A DNA stretch of 48,262 nucleotides. It comes from JAJFUV01 sp964561215. GTDB lineage: Bacteria > Acidobacteriota > Terriglobia > Bryobacterales > Bryobacteraceae. The stretch spans positions 1 through 48,262 of the forward strand of contig CAZLOS010000025.1 of assembly GCA_964561215.1 (NCBI GenBank), written 5' to 3'. Of the stretch, positions 15,667 through 24,661 are shown piece after piece. Under the pieces are notes generated by a model. It did no database searches. It was not told where the DNA came from and was given only the letters and a program-made list of their open reading frames with translations. The position numbers and the translations under genes were made by a program. Numbering within the stretch: the stretch's first letter is position 1; each line of letters begins with the position of its first letter.

Positions 15667-18300
15667 ATGAAACCGAAACACGGATTCTCACGCCGCGCTT
15701 TCATCGCGGAGGCGGCGGTCCTGCCGGTGGCGCAGCCCGGCGCCGCCGAGACGCGCGCTGCAGTCTCCTCTTACCCGCGCCGGTTCACCGGCCGCGCCCT
15801 CAGCCAGATCGCGTTCCCTCTGGGCGGCGTCTGCGCGGGCAGCATTTCACTCGGTGGCCGGGGCCAGTTGCGTGACTGGGAGATCTTCAACCGCGCGCAC
15901 AAAGGCAACGCGCCGTCGTACTGCTTTGCTTCGATCTGGGCGAAGTCCGGCGCCTTAGCGCCGGTGGCCCGTATTCTGGAAGCCCGCTTCCAGCCGCCCT
16001 ATGGCGGCTCGTCGGGCCTCGGATACCGCAACGCTCCGGGATTGCCGCGCCTGGAATCGGCCGGTTTCACGGGAGAGTATCCCATCGCACGTGTTGCGTT
16101 TCACGATCGCGAATTGCCGGTGCGCGTTTCGCTCGAAGCGTTTTCGCCCTTCATTCCGCTCGACGAGGAGGCCTCGGGGCTTCCCGTCGCCATCTTGCGC
16201 TATCGAGTGAAGAACACCAGCCGCGCGGCGGCCACCGTCTCCATTGCATACTCGTTGCGCAATCCGGTGGGCGAGGCCGGCCGCATCAGCGACTACCGCA
16301 CCGAGTCGAATCTCGCCGGACTGTTCATGCACAACCCGTTCCTCGCCGCCACCGACCCGCTCAAGGGCAGCATGGCTCTCGGCGTTTTGGATGCCGCCGG
16401 CGGCGAGTTGACCCACCTGCGCGGATGGCCGCTCGAGATGTGGGGTTGGACGCCCGCGCTGCTGTTCTGGGACGATTTTTCGGGCGACGGGCGGTTGGGA
16501 CCGGAGACGCCCAAGCTCGACGCCACCGGCTCGATTTGCCTGAGCCGGGAGATTGCCCCGGGAGCCGAAGCCACTTACACGTTCGTCCTCGCCTGGCATT
16601 TCCCGAACCGTACGCCGGCCAGGTGCGGCTGGTCCGCGCCCGAAGGCTTGGAGAACACGGTCATCGGCAATCACTACTGCACGCGCTTCAGAGATGCCTG
16701 GGACGCGGCGCGCCACCTGGCCGCAAACCTGCCGGATCTCGAACGCCGGACCGGGGCTTTCACCAAAGCTGTGCGCGAGAGCACGCTACCTGCGGAGGTG
16801 CTCGACGCCGCCATGAGCAATCTCTCCACGCTGGCAGCTACCACCTCCTTCCGCACCGCCGATGGCCGGTTCCATGGTTGGGAAGGAACCAACGATCAGG
16901 GCGGATGCTGCTTCGGCACCTGCACGCACGTCTGGAACTACGAGACCGCCACGGACTTCCTCTTTCCGGCTCTTGCGCGCAGCCGACGCGAGGCGTCGTT
17001 CGGCTACCTCACGGCCGAAAACGGCCAGATGTATTTCCGCGAGCCGCTACCGTTCCGTCCGCCGGAGAAAGCGACGGCCGCCGCCGACGGGCAGATGGGG
17101 CAGATCGTCAAGCTGTACCTGGACTGGCAGCTTTCGGGCGACGACGCCTGGCTGCGCAAGCTGTGGCCGGTGGCCAAGCGAGCGCTTTCCTTCGCCTGGA
17201 TTGCCGGCGGCTGGGACGGCGACCGCGACGGCGTCATGGAAGGCGTGCAGCACAACACCTACGACGTCGAGTTCTTCGGGCCCAATCCGCTGTGCGGCAT
17301 CTGGTATCTGGCCGCGTTGCGGGCCGGTGAAGAGATGGCGCGCGCGGTGGGCGAGGATTCCTTCGCCGCCGAATGCCGGCGCCTGTTCGACAACGGCAGC
17401 CGTTGGTTCGACGCGAACCTTTTCCACGGCGAGTACTACATCCAGAAGATCCGCGGCGTGGCGAAGGACCAGATCGCCAAGGGCACCGGCGGGGGAAGCA
17501 CGGCCGATACCACCAAGCCCGATTTTCAGCTCGGCGAAGGATGCCTGGTGGATCAGCTTGTGGGGCAGTATCTGGCGACGGTGGCGGGGCTCGGCCCGCT
17601 GCTGAATGTGGAGAACATCCGGAAGACCGCGCGCTCGATCTGGAAGTACAACTTCAAAAAGGATCTCTTCCATCACCAGGCCGTGCAGCGGGTGTATGCG
17701 CTCAATGACGAAGCCGGGCTGGTGATCTGCGATTACGGCTCGGGCAAGCGCCCGCGCATCCCGTTCCCTTACTTCGCCGAGTTGATGACCGGCTTCGAGT
17801 ACTCCGCCGCGATTCTCATGCTGCAGGAAGGCATGGTGAACGAAGGGGTCGAAGCCATCGCGGCCATACGCCGCCGCTACGACGGCGAGCGCCGCAACCC
17901 CTGGGACGAAGCCGAGTGCGGCCACCATTACGCACGAGCCATGGCGAGCTGGTCGGCCATCGTCGCGCTTTCCGGGTTCCAATACTCGGGCGTTACGAAA
18001 TCGTTGACCCTGAAGCCGCTCGTCAACCAGGAGGCTTTCCGCGGCTTCTGGTCCGCGCCCTCGGGCTGGGGCTCATTCGAGCAGAAGAAGACGGCCGACG
18101 GGTATCGCGTCGCCGTCGCTGTGACTGAAGGCACGCTGTCATGCCGCTCGATCGCCCTGGGGCTGAAAGCCACCAAGTGCACGGCCAGGTTGGGCGGAAG
18201 GGAAGTGCCCTGCACGGCGAAAGCGTCGAAGATTGATTTCGCCGGTGAGATTCAGATCCAAGCGGGAAAGCCCCTGGACGTTACGGTCAGTGCTGGGTAA
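15667..18300 (+). CDS. Tat-exported GH116 glycoside hydrolase (beta-glucosidase/GBA2-like)
   Basis: 877 aa. The N-terminus carries a short twin-arginine signal (FSRRAFIAEAAV). The GH116 N-terminal beta-sandwich begins with FPLGGVCAGSISLGGRGQ and LRDWEIFN; the (alpha/alpha)6 catalytic domain has HVWNYETATDFLFPAL, DGVMEGVQHNTYD with Glu525 in the place of the family nucleophile, and FFGPNPLCGIWYLAAL. The general acid Asp was not assigned. Known members act on beta-glucosides, beta-xylosides or glucosylceramide; the substrate here is open. ATG 15667 has no good ribosome site and a TAGACT hexamer at 15651-15656, so a very short leader is possible. The gene stands between remnants on both sides. 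Confidence 0.92.
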   Translation: MKPKHGFSRRAFIAEAAVLPVAQPGAAETRAAVSSYPRRFTGRALSQIAFPLGGVCAGSISLGGRGQLRDWEIFNRAHKGNAPSYCFASIWAKSGALAPVARILEARFQPPYGGSSGLGYRNAPGLPRLESAGFTGEYPIARVAFHDRELPVRVSLEAFSPFIPLDEEASGLPVAILRYRVKNTSRAAATVSIAYSLRNPVGEAGRISDYRTESNLAGLFMHNPFLAATDPLKGSMALGVLDAAGGELTHLRGWPLEMWGWTPALLFWDDFSGDGRLGPETPKLDATGSICLSREIAPGAEATYTFVLAWHFPNRTPARCGWSAPEGLENTVIGNHYCTRFRDAWDAARHLAANLPDLERRTGAFTKAVRESTLPAEVLDAAMSNLSTLAATTSFRTADGRFHGWEGTNDQGGCCFGTCTHVWNYETATDFLFPALARSRREASFGYLTAENGQMYFREPLPFRPPEKATAAADGQMGQIVKLYLDWQLSGDDAWLRKLWPVAKRALSFAWIAGGWDGDRDGVMEGVQHNTYDVEFFGPNPLCGIWYLAALRAGEEMARAVGEDSFAAECRRLFDNGSRWFDANLFHGEYYIQKIRGVAKDQIAKGTGGGSTADTTKPDFQLGEGCLVDQLVGQYLATVAGLGPLLNVENIRKTARSIWKYNFKKDLFHHQAVQRVYALNDEAGLVICDYGSGKRPRIPFPYFAELMTGFEYSAAILMLQEGMVNEGVEAIAAIRRRYDGERRNPWDEAECGHHYARAMASWSAIVALSGFQYSGVTKSLTLKPLVNQEAFRGFWSAPSGWGSFEQKKTADGYRVAVAVTEGTLSCRSIALGLKATKCTARLGGREVPCTAKASKIDFAGEIQIQAGKPLDVTVSAG

Positions 18301-18301
18301 A

Positions 18302-18511
18302 TTAGTTGAAGCGTGCGATTGCCGGGGCGCCTTTTCGCTCGTAGAAGCAGTACAGATTTCCTCGCCGGCCAACCGCCAGGCCGGAGCAGCCGGTGCGGTT
18401 CGGTTCGATGGTTCGGGACACCGGCCAACTGTTGCCGTCGTCGGTGCTGCGGCGCAGCAGTAGATCGATGGAGCCCCAGTCGGTCTTGGTCGCGCGCCGG
18501 CCCAGGTCCAC
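18302..18511 (-). pseudogene. Internally deleted sialidase (BNR-repeat exo-alpha-sialidase) remnant
   Basis: The 69-codon frame joins two segments that are far apart in sialidases of about 350-400 aa. The first is the early BNR/Asp-box part, DWGSIDLLLRRSTDDGNSWP; the second is the terminal strand GLAVGRRGNLYCFYERKG followed by IARFN. Signal peptide, catalytic Tyr/Glu pair and most propeller blades are missing, and a stop lies directly upstream in frame. It is convergent with the GH116 gene, whose stop is 1 nt away. I read it as the relic of a sialidase gene after a large in-frame deletion. A short functional peptide is unlikely. Confidence 0.65.
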
Positions 18512-18552
18512 TCACAACGTGGGTGTGGCAAGTTGGGCAGCTTGCCCCGAAA

Positions 18553-18966
18553 TCATGTGGCCGTTACTTCCCACCAGACGTACGAGTCCCTCGGCGTGAG
18601 ATAACTGCTGTACTGTAAGCTGCCTGTTCCCTGTTGCCCTATCCTGGGGCGTGGGTATGTGAAGCCGTTCAGGACGAGGACTGGCAAGGTCGGGAATACG
18701 TCCCTGTCACGGTCCTCATGGTTGGTTTCTTCCAGGAACATGCTGCCCGCGTTGGCGTGAGTCCCCATTCTGAAGGTGCCGCGATGGTCGTAACCGACGA
18801 ACTTCTGGCCGAGCGTAGTTTCTTGCCAGTGTGCGCCTCCGGGCCCGCCGTCGTGCATTATGACGGATCCAGTATTACCCGAGGCTAAGATTCTGAGCGT
18901 AATGGTCGCCACATCAGCCTCCCCTGAGCACAGGATAGCGCTCAACGACCGAATGAGAGCACTCAA
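18553..18966 (-). CDS. Hypothetical protein, unrecognised
   Basis: 137 aa with no family I recognise. The composition is protein-like (Gly-, His- and Asp-rich middle, GPGGAHWQETTLG, FVGYDHRGTFRMG) and it ends in DSYVWWEVTAT. There is no signal peptide or membrane segment. Its codons use A/T in third position more than neighbouring genes do, which hints at foreign origin or loss of constraint. It lies between the sialidase remnant and the MFS gene, on the same strand as the remnant, so it could itself be a fragment of a lost gene. The stretches 18512-18552 and 18967-19045 show nothing else. Existence as a real gene is uncertain. Confidence 0.4.
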   Translation of the reverse strand: MSALIRSLSAILCSGEADVATITLRILASGNTGSVIMHDGGPGGAHWQETTLGQKFVGYDHRGTFRMGTHANAGSMFLEETNHEDRDRDVFPTLPVLVLNGFTYPRPRIGQQGTGSLQYSSYLTPRDSYVWWEVTAT

Positions 18967-19045
18967 ATACAGGTTTCTTGCGGCCTGCTTACTCCGTGTC
19001 CGCTTTCGGAAGTTCGCATCGCCGGCCGGGGCGTAGGTATTCTGC

Positions 19046-19051
19046 TATAAG
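19046..19051 (+). promoter_or_regulatory. Putative -10 hexamer TATAAG, leaderless spacing
   Basis: TATAAG ends 9 nt before ATG 19060, which lacks a Shine-Dalgarno. This spacing predicts an mRNA starting at or within 2-3 nt of the start codon. Confidence 0.4.
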
Positions 19052-19059
19052 GCACTAAT

Positions 19060-20190
19060 ATGCGAGGCATTACCCGAAACGTCATCCTGCTGGGTGTCGT
19101 GAGTCTACTCACGGACATCTCCAGCGAGATGATCTATCCGCTGGTCCCGTTGTTTCTGACCATGACACTGGGTGCCTCGGTGGGCACCGCGGCGTTCATC
19201 GAAGGCTGCGCCGAGATGACCGCGAGCCTCCTGAAGGGAATCTCCGGCGCGTGGTCGGACCGCATCGGGCGGCGCCGTCCGTTCGTGTTCGCCGGATACG
19301 GCATTTCCGCTCTGGCCAAGGTCGCCATGGGCGCGGCCACGGGCTGGAGCGCGGTGCTTGGCGCGCGGATCGCGGACCGTTTCGGCAAAGGCGTGCGCAC
19401 GAGCGCGCGCGACGCGATGCTCGCCGAATCGACGCCGGCTGAATGGCGCGGACGCGCTTTCGGCTTGCATCGCAGCATGGATTCGATTGGAGCGGTGATC
19501 GGACCGCTGCTGGCACTGCCGCTGCTGACGCTTTTCAACCACGATCTGCGCAAGGTGTTCTTTCTGGCGGCGGTGCCCGGCCTGCTGTCATTGGCGGTGA
19601 TCCGCTTCACGCGGGAAACCGGCGAGGTCGCGAAACTCGATTCCGCGCGGCGTCAGGCGCTGCCGAGGCGCTTCTGGGTCTACCTGGCCATCTCCGTCCT
19701 GTTCGCCCTGGGGAATTCCGCCGACGCGCTGTTGCTGCTGCGCGCGAAATCGCTGGGGGCTTCGACCAACGCCATTGTCCTCTACTTCGCTCTGTTCAAC
19801 TTAGTAACCGTGGCGGCGTCGTATCCTTCGGGCGCGATTTCGGACCGGCTGGGGCGCCGGCGCGTGCTCATGGCCGGCTGGATCGTATTCGCGGGGGTGT
19901 ACGCTTCCTTCGGCCTTGTCGCCCATCAGGCGTTCGTGCCGCTGTTGTTCGCGATCTATGGACTCTATTCGGGCATCGCGGAAGGCGCGGCGCGGGCTTA
20001 CGTCGTCGACCTGGTGGGCCCGGAGAAGAAGGCCACCGCGCTGGGCTATCACTCCCTGGCGACGGGAGTGGCAGTCCTTGGCGCCAACGTCGCCGCCGGC
20101 CTTCTGTGGGAGCATGCGGGCGCCGGCTATCCCTTCCTCTACGGCGGAGCGATGGCGCTACTTTCGAGCCTGCTGCTGGCGGTAGTCTAA
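19060..20190 (+). CDS. Major facilitator superfamily transporter
   Basis: 376 aa with about 12 hydrophobic segments in two halves. The cytoplasmic loop 2-3 motif is seen as GAWSDRIGRRRPFVFAGY and its second-half copy as GAISDRLGRRRVLMAGW. An RxxxRFGKGVRTSARDAM segment between helices 4 and 5 resembles drug/fosmidomycin-type MFS exporters, but the substrate cannot be read from sequence. It is slightly short for the family, mostly because of brief termini. The stop overlaps the end of the convergent endonuclease III gene by 4 nt, leaving no room for a separate terminator. Confidence 0.88.
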   Translation: MRGITRNVILLGVVSLLTDISSEMIYPLVPLFLTMTLGASVGTAAFIEGCAEMTASLLKGISGAWSDRIGRRRPFVFAGYGISALAKVAMGAATGWSAVLGARIADRFGKGVRTSARDAMLAESTPAEWRGRAFGLHRSMDSIGAVIGPLLALPLLTLFNHDLRKVFFLAAVPGLLSLAVIRFTRETGEVAKLDSARRQALPRRFWVYLAISVLFALGNSADALLLLRAKSLGASTNAIVLYFALFNLVTVAASYPSGAISDRLGRRRVLMAGWIVFAGVYASFGLVAHQAFVPLLFAIYGLYSGIAEGAARAYVVDLVGPEKKATALGYHSLATGVAVLGANVAAGLLWEHAGAGYPFLYGGAMALLSSLLLAVV

Positions 20191-20852
20191 ACGGACTTGT
20201 CTTTCGCGTAGCAAATCGGCGAGATGGGACAGGCGGCACAGTTTGGTTTGCGCGCCGAGCAGAGGCTGCGCCCATGCAGGATCAACTGGTGTGAAACCAG
20301 GATCCACTTCTCCCGCGGGATGATCGCCATCAGGTCGCGCTCGATCTTCTCCGGCGTCTTCTCTTTGCTGAGATCGAGACGTCCGGCGAGCCGCTGCACG
20401 TGCGTGTCCACCACGATGCCGCTCGCGATACCGTATGCCGTACCGAGCACCACGTTGGCGGTCTTGCGGGCCGCGCCGGGCACGGTGAGGAGTTCTTCCA
20501 TGGTGCGCGGCACTTTGCCGCCGAAGTCCGCCATGATCTTTTTCGCCGCACCGATCACGGACTTGGCCTTGTTGTTGAAAAAGCCCGTCGAGCGGATGTC
20601 CGCGGCGAGTTCGGCCTGGTTGACCGCGGCGAAGTCGCGTATGGTCGGATACTTGGCGAACAGGCCCGGGGTCACTTCGTTCACGCGCTTATCCGTGCAT
20701 TGCGCCGAGAGGATAGTGGCTACGAGCAACTGCCAGGCATTCTTGTGGTGGAGCGCGCAGGTGGCATCGGGATAGAGCGCGTCCAGGTGCTTCAGGATTT
20801 GCGCCACGCGCTGTTTGCGCTCGGCGGCCGTCTTCGGTTTTGCGCCCGTCAT
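20187..20852 (-). CDS. nth: Endonuclease III (DNA glycosylase/AP lyase)
   Basis: 221 aa. It excises oxidised pyrimidines and cleaves the abasic site. Catalytic Lys130 lies in VPGAARKTANVVL, catalytic Asp149 in VVDTHVQRL, and the [4Fe-4S] ligands are Cys198, Cys205, Cys208 and Cys214 in the C-x6-C-x2-C-x5-C pattern. The helix-hairpin-helix glycine motif reads PGAAR where E. coli has PGVGR; the Gly-to-Ala change is the only departure seen. ATG 20852 is 1 nt after the coproheme decarboxylase stop, so the two genes are probably co-transcribed. The 3' end overlaps the convergent MFS gene by 4 nt. Confidence 0.96.
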   Translation of the reverse strand: MTGAKPKTAAERKQRVAQILKHLDALYPDATCALHHKNAWQLLVATILSAQCTDKRVNEVTPGLFAKYPTIRDFAAVNQAELAADIRSTGFFNNKAKSVIGAAKKIMADFGGKVPRTMEELLTVPGAARKTANVVLGTAYGIASGIVVDTHVQRLAGRLDLSKEKTPEKIERDLMAIIPREKWILVSHQLILHGRSLCSARKPNCAACPISPICYAKDKSV

Positions 20853-20853
20853 C

Positions 20854-21561
20854 TTAGCCCAGATTGTCCAACAGCTCGGGCACTTTCTTCAAGATGCCCG
20901 TGAAGATGGGCGTGTCACGCACGGTGTACCTGCTCGCGTCGGTCTCGCGCAACTCCATCACCAGATCGACAAAATCCTCGGGGTGGTCGCTCTCGAACGC
21001 CACCACGAAATCCTGGTCGTCAAGGCCAAACGAATAAGTGGTATTGAGCTTCACGCGCGGGTACTTGTGCCCTACCACGATGTGCTCGTTCATCATGCCC
21101 TGGCGGGTGGGCAGGTTGAGCAGGTACCACTCGCGAGTCTTCACGAACGGGTAGATGAAGATGTACTTGAACCGTCCGGGAACCAGCGTGCCGCGCGAAT
21201 CGGCTTGTCCTTCGTGCTCGTGGCCGATCAGGTACGTCGAGCGCTTGGTCATGGAGAGGAACGAGTACCTGGCCTCGAGATACTTGCCCATGGCAGTGCG
21301 ATTGATCTCGACTACCATCTGCTCCAGGTCTTCGAGTGCGTAGCAGATGCGCCACAGGATGATGTCCACGTCCGCGCGGATGCCTACGGTCGAATACGGC
21401 AGGACCATCATGCGGTCTTGGATCTGCCACCGCGCGATGACTGCCGCCAGTTCCTCGCGCCCGGTTTTCTTCCGCTCTTCGGGCAGGTGGCGCCAGGCCG
21501 GATTCAGCTTGCAGCCCAGAAAATTGACAAACTGCCGCTTCGGTTCGCTCTTCTCGGACAT
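20854..21561 (-). CDS. chdC: Coproheme decarboxylase (HemQ/ChdC, chlorite dismutase family)
   Basis: 235 aa. It catalyses the last step of the coproporphyrin-dependent heme pathway, converting Fe-coproporphyrin III to heme b with H2O2. Seen: YIFIYPFVKTREWY with the catalytic Tyr137, the proximal His160 in RQGMMNEH, and the conserved tail TTYSFGLDDQDFVVAFE. True chlorite dismutases carry a distal Arg in a different context; the YPFVKTREWYLL segment here is the ChdC form. No other heme genes lie in the window. It forms a two-gene unit with nth (1-nt gap). It starts 35 nt from the divergent membrane TPR gene. Confidence 0.92.
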   Translation of the reverse strand: MSEKSEPKRQFVNFLGCKLNPAWRHLPEERKKTGREELAAVIARWQIQDRMMVLPYSTVGIRADVDIILWRICYALEDLEQMVVEINRTAMGKYLEARYSFLSMTKRSTYLIGHEHEGQADSRGTLVPGRFKYIFIYPFVKTREWYLLNLPTRQGMMNEHIVVGHKYPRVKLNTTYSFGLDDQDFVVAFESDHPEDFVDLVMELRETDASRYTVRDTPIFTGILKKVPELLDNLG

Positions 21562-21596
21562 TTTGAGTTCCAGTGAAAGGTGCCCAGTCGACTAAT

Positions 21597-23069
21597 ATGG
21601 TAGCATTGCGCGCGAAATACATCGTCGTTGCGGCCGCGGTGGCGGCATTTGGCGCATGCCTGGCGTCTTCCTTTCACTTTGATGATTACGCCATCCTTTC
21701 CGATCCAGCTCTTACGTCTCCGAGCGGCTGGTGGCGGGTTTGGCAGCCGTTGCAGACTCGCCCGCTGACTTACTTCACCTTCTGGCTGAACCATCAGTTG
21801 GGCGGCGCCAACCCGGCCGGCTACCACCTCGTGAACCTGCTGCTGCACCTGGGCGCAGTGCTGATGCTGGTGCGCGTTTTGCGCAGGCGTCTGCCGGATT
21901 CCGCGGTGCTGGTGGCGGCGGCATTGTTCGCGCTGCATCCGATCCAGGCCGAGGCGGTGCTGTACGTCTTCGCCCGCGCCACGCTGCTGGCAACGCTGTT
22001 GTGCCTGGCTTCGTTCGATGCCTGGCTGCGGGAGAAGCGCTGGCTGGCGGCCGTGTGTTTCGCGCTGGCTCTGATGGCGAAAGAGGAGTGCGTGGCGTGC
22101 CCTCTGGTGCTGCTGCTGATGCATCTGGTGGAACGCCGCAACGGGCGCGAGCGATGGCCCATCGCCGCGATGCTGGCGCTCTCGCTCGCTTCCGGCCTTC
22201 GTGTGTTCGCCGCCTTGCGCGCGCACCCCGATGCGCCCGCCGGGGCGCGGGCAGGCGTCAGCGTGCTCGATTATCTTTCCGCGCAGGGCCCGCTGATTCT
22301 GCGCTATCTGCGGCTGCTGGTGATACCTGCCGGATTCACAGTGGATCCGGATATCGCGATCCCTTCCGCTGCCATAGCACTGGTTGCATGGGCGCTGCTT
22401 GCTGCAGTGCTCGTCGCGCTCGCCTTCCGGCTTCGCGGCAGCCCGTACGCGTTCTGGATTCTGGCGGGATTCATCCTGCTGGCGCCGAGTTCCTCCGTAT
22501 TCCCGGCGCAGGATCTTGCCGCCGACCGGCGCATGTACCTGCCGATGGTGGCCTTCTCGGCGGCCGTGGGTTTGCTCGCCGCGCGCCTGGACCGGCGCGT
22601 GGTGGCCGGCTTCGCCGCGATCCTGGCTTTGCTGAGTTTCGAGCGCAGCATGGTGTGGATGACGGAAGAATCCCTGTGGGAAGAAGCGGTCCGAAGGGCG
22701 CCCGCAAAAATACGGCCCAAGATCCAGCTCGCGCGCGCCGTCGCGCCGCCGCGCGCCATCGAATTGCTCAACGAGGCGAAGCGCCTGGCCCCCGAGAATG
22801 CGAACGTAGCCACCGAACTCGGCCGCGCGCTGCTCGCCGCGGGCCATCCCGCGGAAGCGCTGGGTGAATTCGGGCGCGCCCTGGCGCTCGAGCCGACCAG
22901 CGCGCGCGCCATCAATAACCGCGGCGTTGCGCTGATGGCGCTGGGGCAGAACGATGCCGCGAGGCAGGATTTCGAGCGCGCGCTCCGTGTCGATCCGTGC
23001 CAGGCCGACGCCCGCGCGAACCTCCTGCAAATCGGTGTTACACCTCCTTCGCCCGCGGGCTGCCGCTGA
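21597..23069 (+). CDS. Polytopic membrane protein with C-terminal TPR repeats (TMTC/PMT-like)
   Basis: 490 aa from ATG 21597; GTG 21573 is in frame but precedes the first hydrophobic helix by a polar stretch. The first 360 residues are a string of membrane helices with an early acidic loop HFDDYAILSD and TRPLTYFTFWLNHQLGG, the arrangement of GT-C-like proteins such as TMTC and O-mannosyltransferases. The C-terminal 130 residues are about three TPR units (LNEAKRLAPENANVATELGRA, ALGEFGRALALEPTSARAIN, DFERALRVDPCQADARANL). The role is probably glycan transfer or an envelope scaffold; no active-site assignment is safe. It is divergent from chdC. Confidence 0.75.
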   Translation: MVALRAKYIVVAAAVAAFGACLASSFHFDDYAILSDPALTSPSGWWRVWQPLQTRPLTYFTFWLNHQLGGANPAGYHLVNLLLHLGAVLMLVRVLRRRLPDSAVLVAAALFALHPIQAEAVLYVFARATLLATLLCLASFDAWLREKRWLAAVCFALALMAKEECVACPLVLLLMHLVERRNGRERWPIAAMLALSLASGLRVFAALRAHPDAPAGARAGVSVLDYLSAQGPLILRYLRLLVIPAGFTVDPDIAIPSAAIALVAWALLAAVLVALAFRLRGSPYAFWILAGFILLAPSSSVFPAQDLAADRRMYLPMVAFSAAVGLLAARLDRRVVAGFAAILALLSFERSMVWMTEESLWEEAVRRAPAKIRPKIQLARAVAPPRAIELLNEAKRLAPENANVATELGRALLAAGHPAEALGEFGRALALEPTSARAINNRGVALMALGQNDAARQDFERALRVDPCQADARANLLQIGVTPPSPAGCR

Positions 23070-23112
23070 GAGGTCGTCCAATCTTGCGAAACCGGCGCCG
23101 CCGGAATCCCGC

Positions 23113-23118
23113 TACAAT
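23113..23118 (+). promoter_or_regulatory. Putative -10 hexamer TACAAT, leaderless spacing
   Basis: TACAAT ends 8 nt before ATG 23126 of the alpha-galactosidase gene. There is no Shine-Dalgarno between the two. TTGCGA at 23084 is too far upstream (23-nt spacer) to be a good -35. Confidence 0.4.
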
Positions 23119-23125
23119 TTTGTGC

Positions 23126-24640
23126 ATGTTCCGTTCTTTGTTCTTGTTTGCGGTTGCGCTATCGATTAGCTCGGCAGCCTGTCCCGATTGCCTGACGCCG
23201 AAACCGGGATCGGAACCCAGAATTAATGGGGCTTCCATTTTCGGAGCGCGCCCCGGTCATCCGTTCCTGTTTCGTATCGCCGCCACCGGTGAACGGCCTA
23301 TACGTTTCTCGGCCAAGCGCCTGCCCGCGGGACTACGCCTGGATTCGCGCACGGGTATCATCACAGGCACCACTCCACGCAAGAAGGGAACCTACGTTGT
23401 AACGCTCACGGCGGCCAATGCCCGTGGTACTGCGCGGCGTGATTTGCGCATTGTCGCCGGAGACACGTTGGCGCTCACACCGACCATGGGTTGGAACCAC
23501 TGGTACACGTATTACCACCGGATCAGCGACAAGATCGTCCGCGAAGCGGCGGATGCGATGATCGCGTCGGGCATGGCCGACGCCGGGTATCAGTACGTCA
23601 ACCTTGACGACGGATGGGCGGTGACGCCCGGATCGAAGGATGCCGAAACCGGCGGCCCAACGCGCGATGCGGACGGCAACATCCGTCCGAACAAGCGTTT
23701 CCCGGACATGAAAGCGCTCACGGCCTACATCCACTCCAAGGGCCTGAAGGCGGGCATTTACTCTTCGCCAGGCGACATTACTTGCGCCAAGTGCACCGGT
23801 TCCCGCAGTCACGAAGAACTCGACGCACGCCGGTTCGCCGATTGGGGCTTCGATCTCCTGAAATACGACTGGTGCTATTGCGCGCCCATCCTGCACGACA
23901 AAGGGATCGAATACCATCGCGATCCTTACGTGCCGATGGGCCGTGCCCTGCGGAGCCTCGATCGCGATATCGTCTACAACATCTGCCAGGACGGTACGGG
24001 CCAGCCATGGAAGTGGGGCCGCGAGATCGGCGGGCAATCCTGGCGCACTACGGGCGATTTGGGCTACCAGCGCGACAAGAGGCTGCCGGCGTTTTACAGC
24101 GTAGGGTTCCGCACGGCACAGCTAGCCGGGTACGCCGGGCCCGGGCACTGGAATGATCCGGATTTCCTGATGATCGGCTATGTGGGCAGCCCGCTACGCC
24201 GCAACGATCCGCCCCAGCTCACAAAGCTTACCGCCGACGAGCAGTACAGCTTCATGTCCATGTGGTGCCTGATGGCCTCTCCGCTGATCTATTCCGGCGA
24301 AATGCGTATGCTGGACGAATTCACCTTGAATGTCTTGACGAACGCGGAAGTGATTGACGTCGACCAGGACGCTTCAGGCAAACAAGCCCGCATCGTGCGC
24401 AAAACGGATGATGAATTCATTCTGGCCAAGCCGATGGAGGACGGATCGCTTTCCGTGGGACTGTTCAACTTGTCCGAGCAGAAGCGGCCGGTGAGCGTAT
24501 CGTGGAAAGACCTTGGATTACAAGGCCAGCGCCTGATCCGGGATTTGTGGAGGCAGAAGGACCTGGGGTACGCCGAGGGACGGTACACATCCGAAGTAAA
24601 CCGGCACGGCGTGACGCTCGTCAGGCTGCTGCCCCGCTGA
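23126..24640 (+). CDS. Secreted GH27 alpha-galactosidase with N-terminal putative-Ig domain
   Basis: 504 aa from ATG 23126, chosen because it opens a clean Sec signal (MFRSLFLFAVALSISSAAC). Residues about 45-110 form a He_PIG-type Ig domain (FSAKRLPAGLRLDSRTGIITGT). The GH27 barrel follows: TPTMGWNHW, YVNLDDGWA, GLKAGIYSSPG, nucleophile Asp248 in LLKYDWCYC, acid/base Asp311 in SWRTTGDLG, and GHWNDPDFLMIG; a beta-sandwich ends the protein. It removes terminal alpha-galactose from oligo- or polysaccharides such as galactomannan. The longer upstream frame overlaps the preceding gene and is not needed. Convergent with the zinc-ribbon gene (21-nt gap). Confidence 0.94.
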   Translation: MFRSLFLFAVALSISSAACPDCLTPKPGSEPRINGASIFGARPGHPFLFRIAATGERPIRFSAKRLPAGLRLDSRTGIITGTTPRKKGTYVVTLTAANARGTARRDLRIVAGDTLALTPTMGWNHWYTYYHRISDKIVREAADAMIASGMADAGYQYVNLDDGWAVTPGSKDAETGGPTRDADGNIRPNKRFPDMKALTAYIHSKGLKAGIYSSPGDITCAKCTGSRSHEELDARRFADWGFDLLKYDWCYCAPILHDKGIEYHRDPYVPMGRALRSLDRDIVYNICQDGTGQPWKWGREIGGQSWRTTGDLGYQRDKRLPAFYSVGFRTAQLAGYAGPGHWNDPDFLMIGYVGSPLRRNDPPQLTKLTADEQYSFMSMWCLMASPLIYSGEMRMLDEFTLNVLTNAEVIDVDQDASGKQARIVRKTDDEFILAKPMEDGSLSVGLFNLSEQKRPVSVSWKDLGLQGQRLIRDLWRQKDLGYAEGRYTSEVNRHGVTLVRLLPR

Positions 24641-24661
24641 TCGCGTGGCTCTCTGCCGCTG

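Noticed and set aside
18634..18888. Small plus-strand frame in the decayed patch
   Set aside because: It overlaps the longer minus-strand frame at 18553-18966, has no ribosome site and no recognisable features.
20454..20492. Defective endonuclease III because of the PGAAR motif
   Set aside because: The Gly-to-Ala change in the hairpin is mild, catalytic Lys and Asp and all four cluster Cys are present, and similar variants occur in the family.
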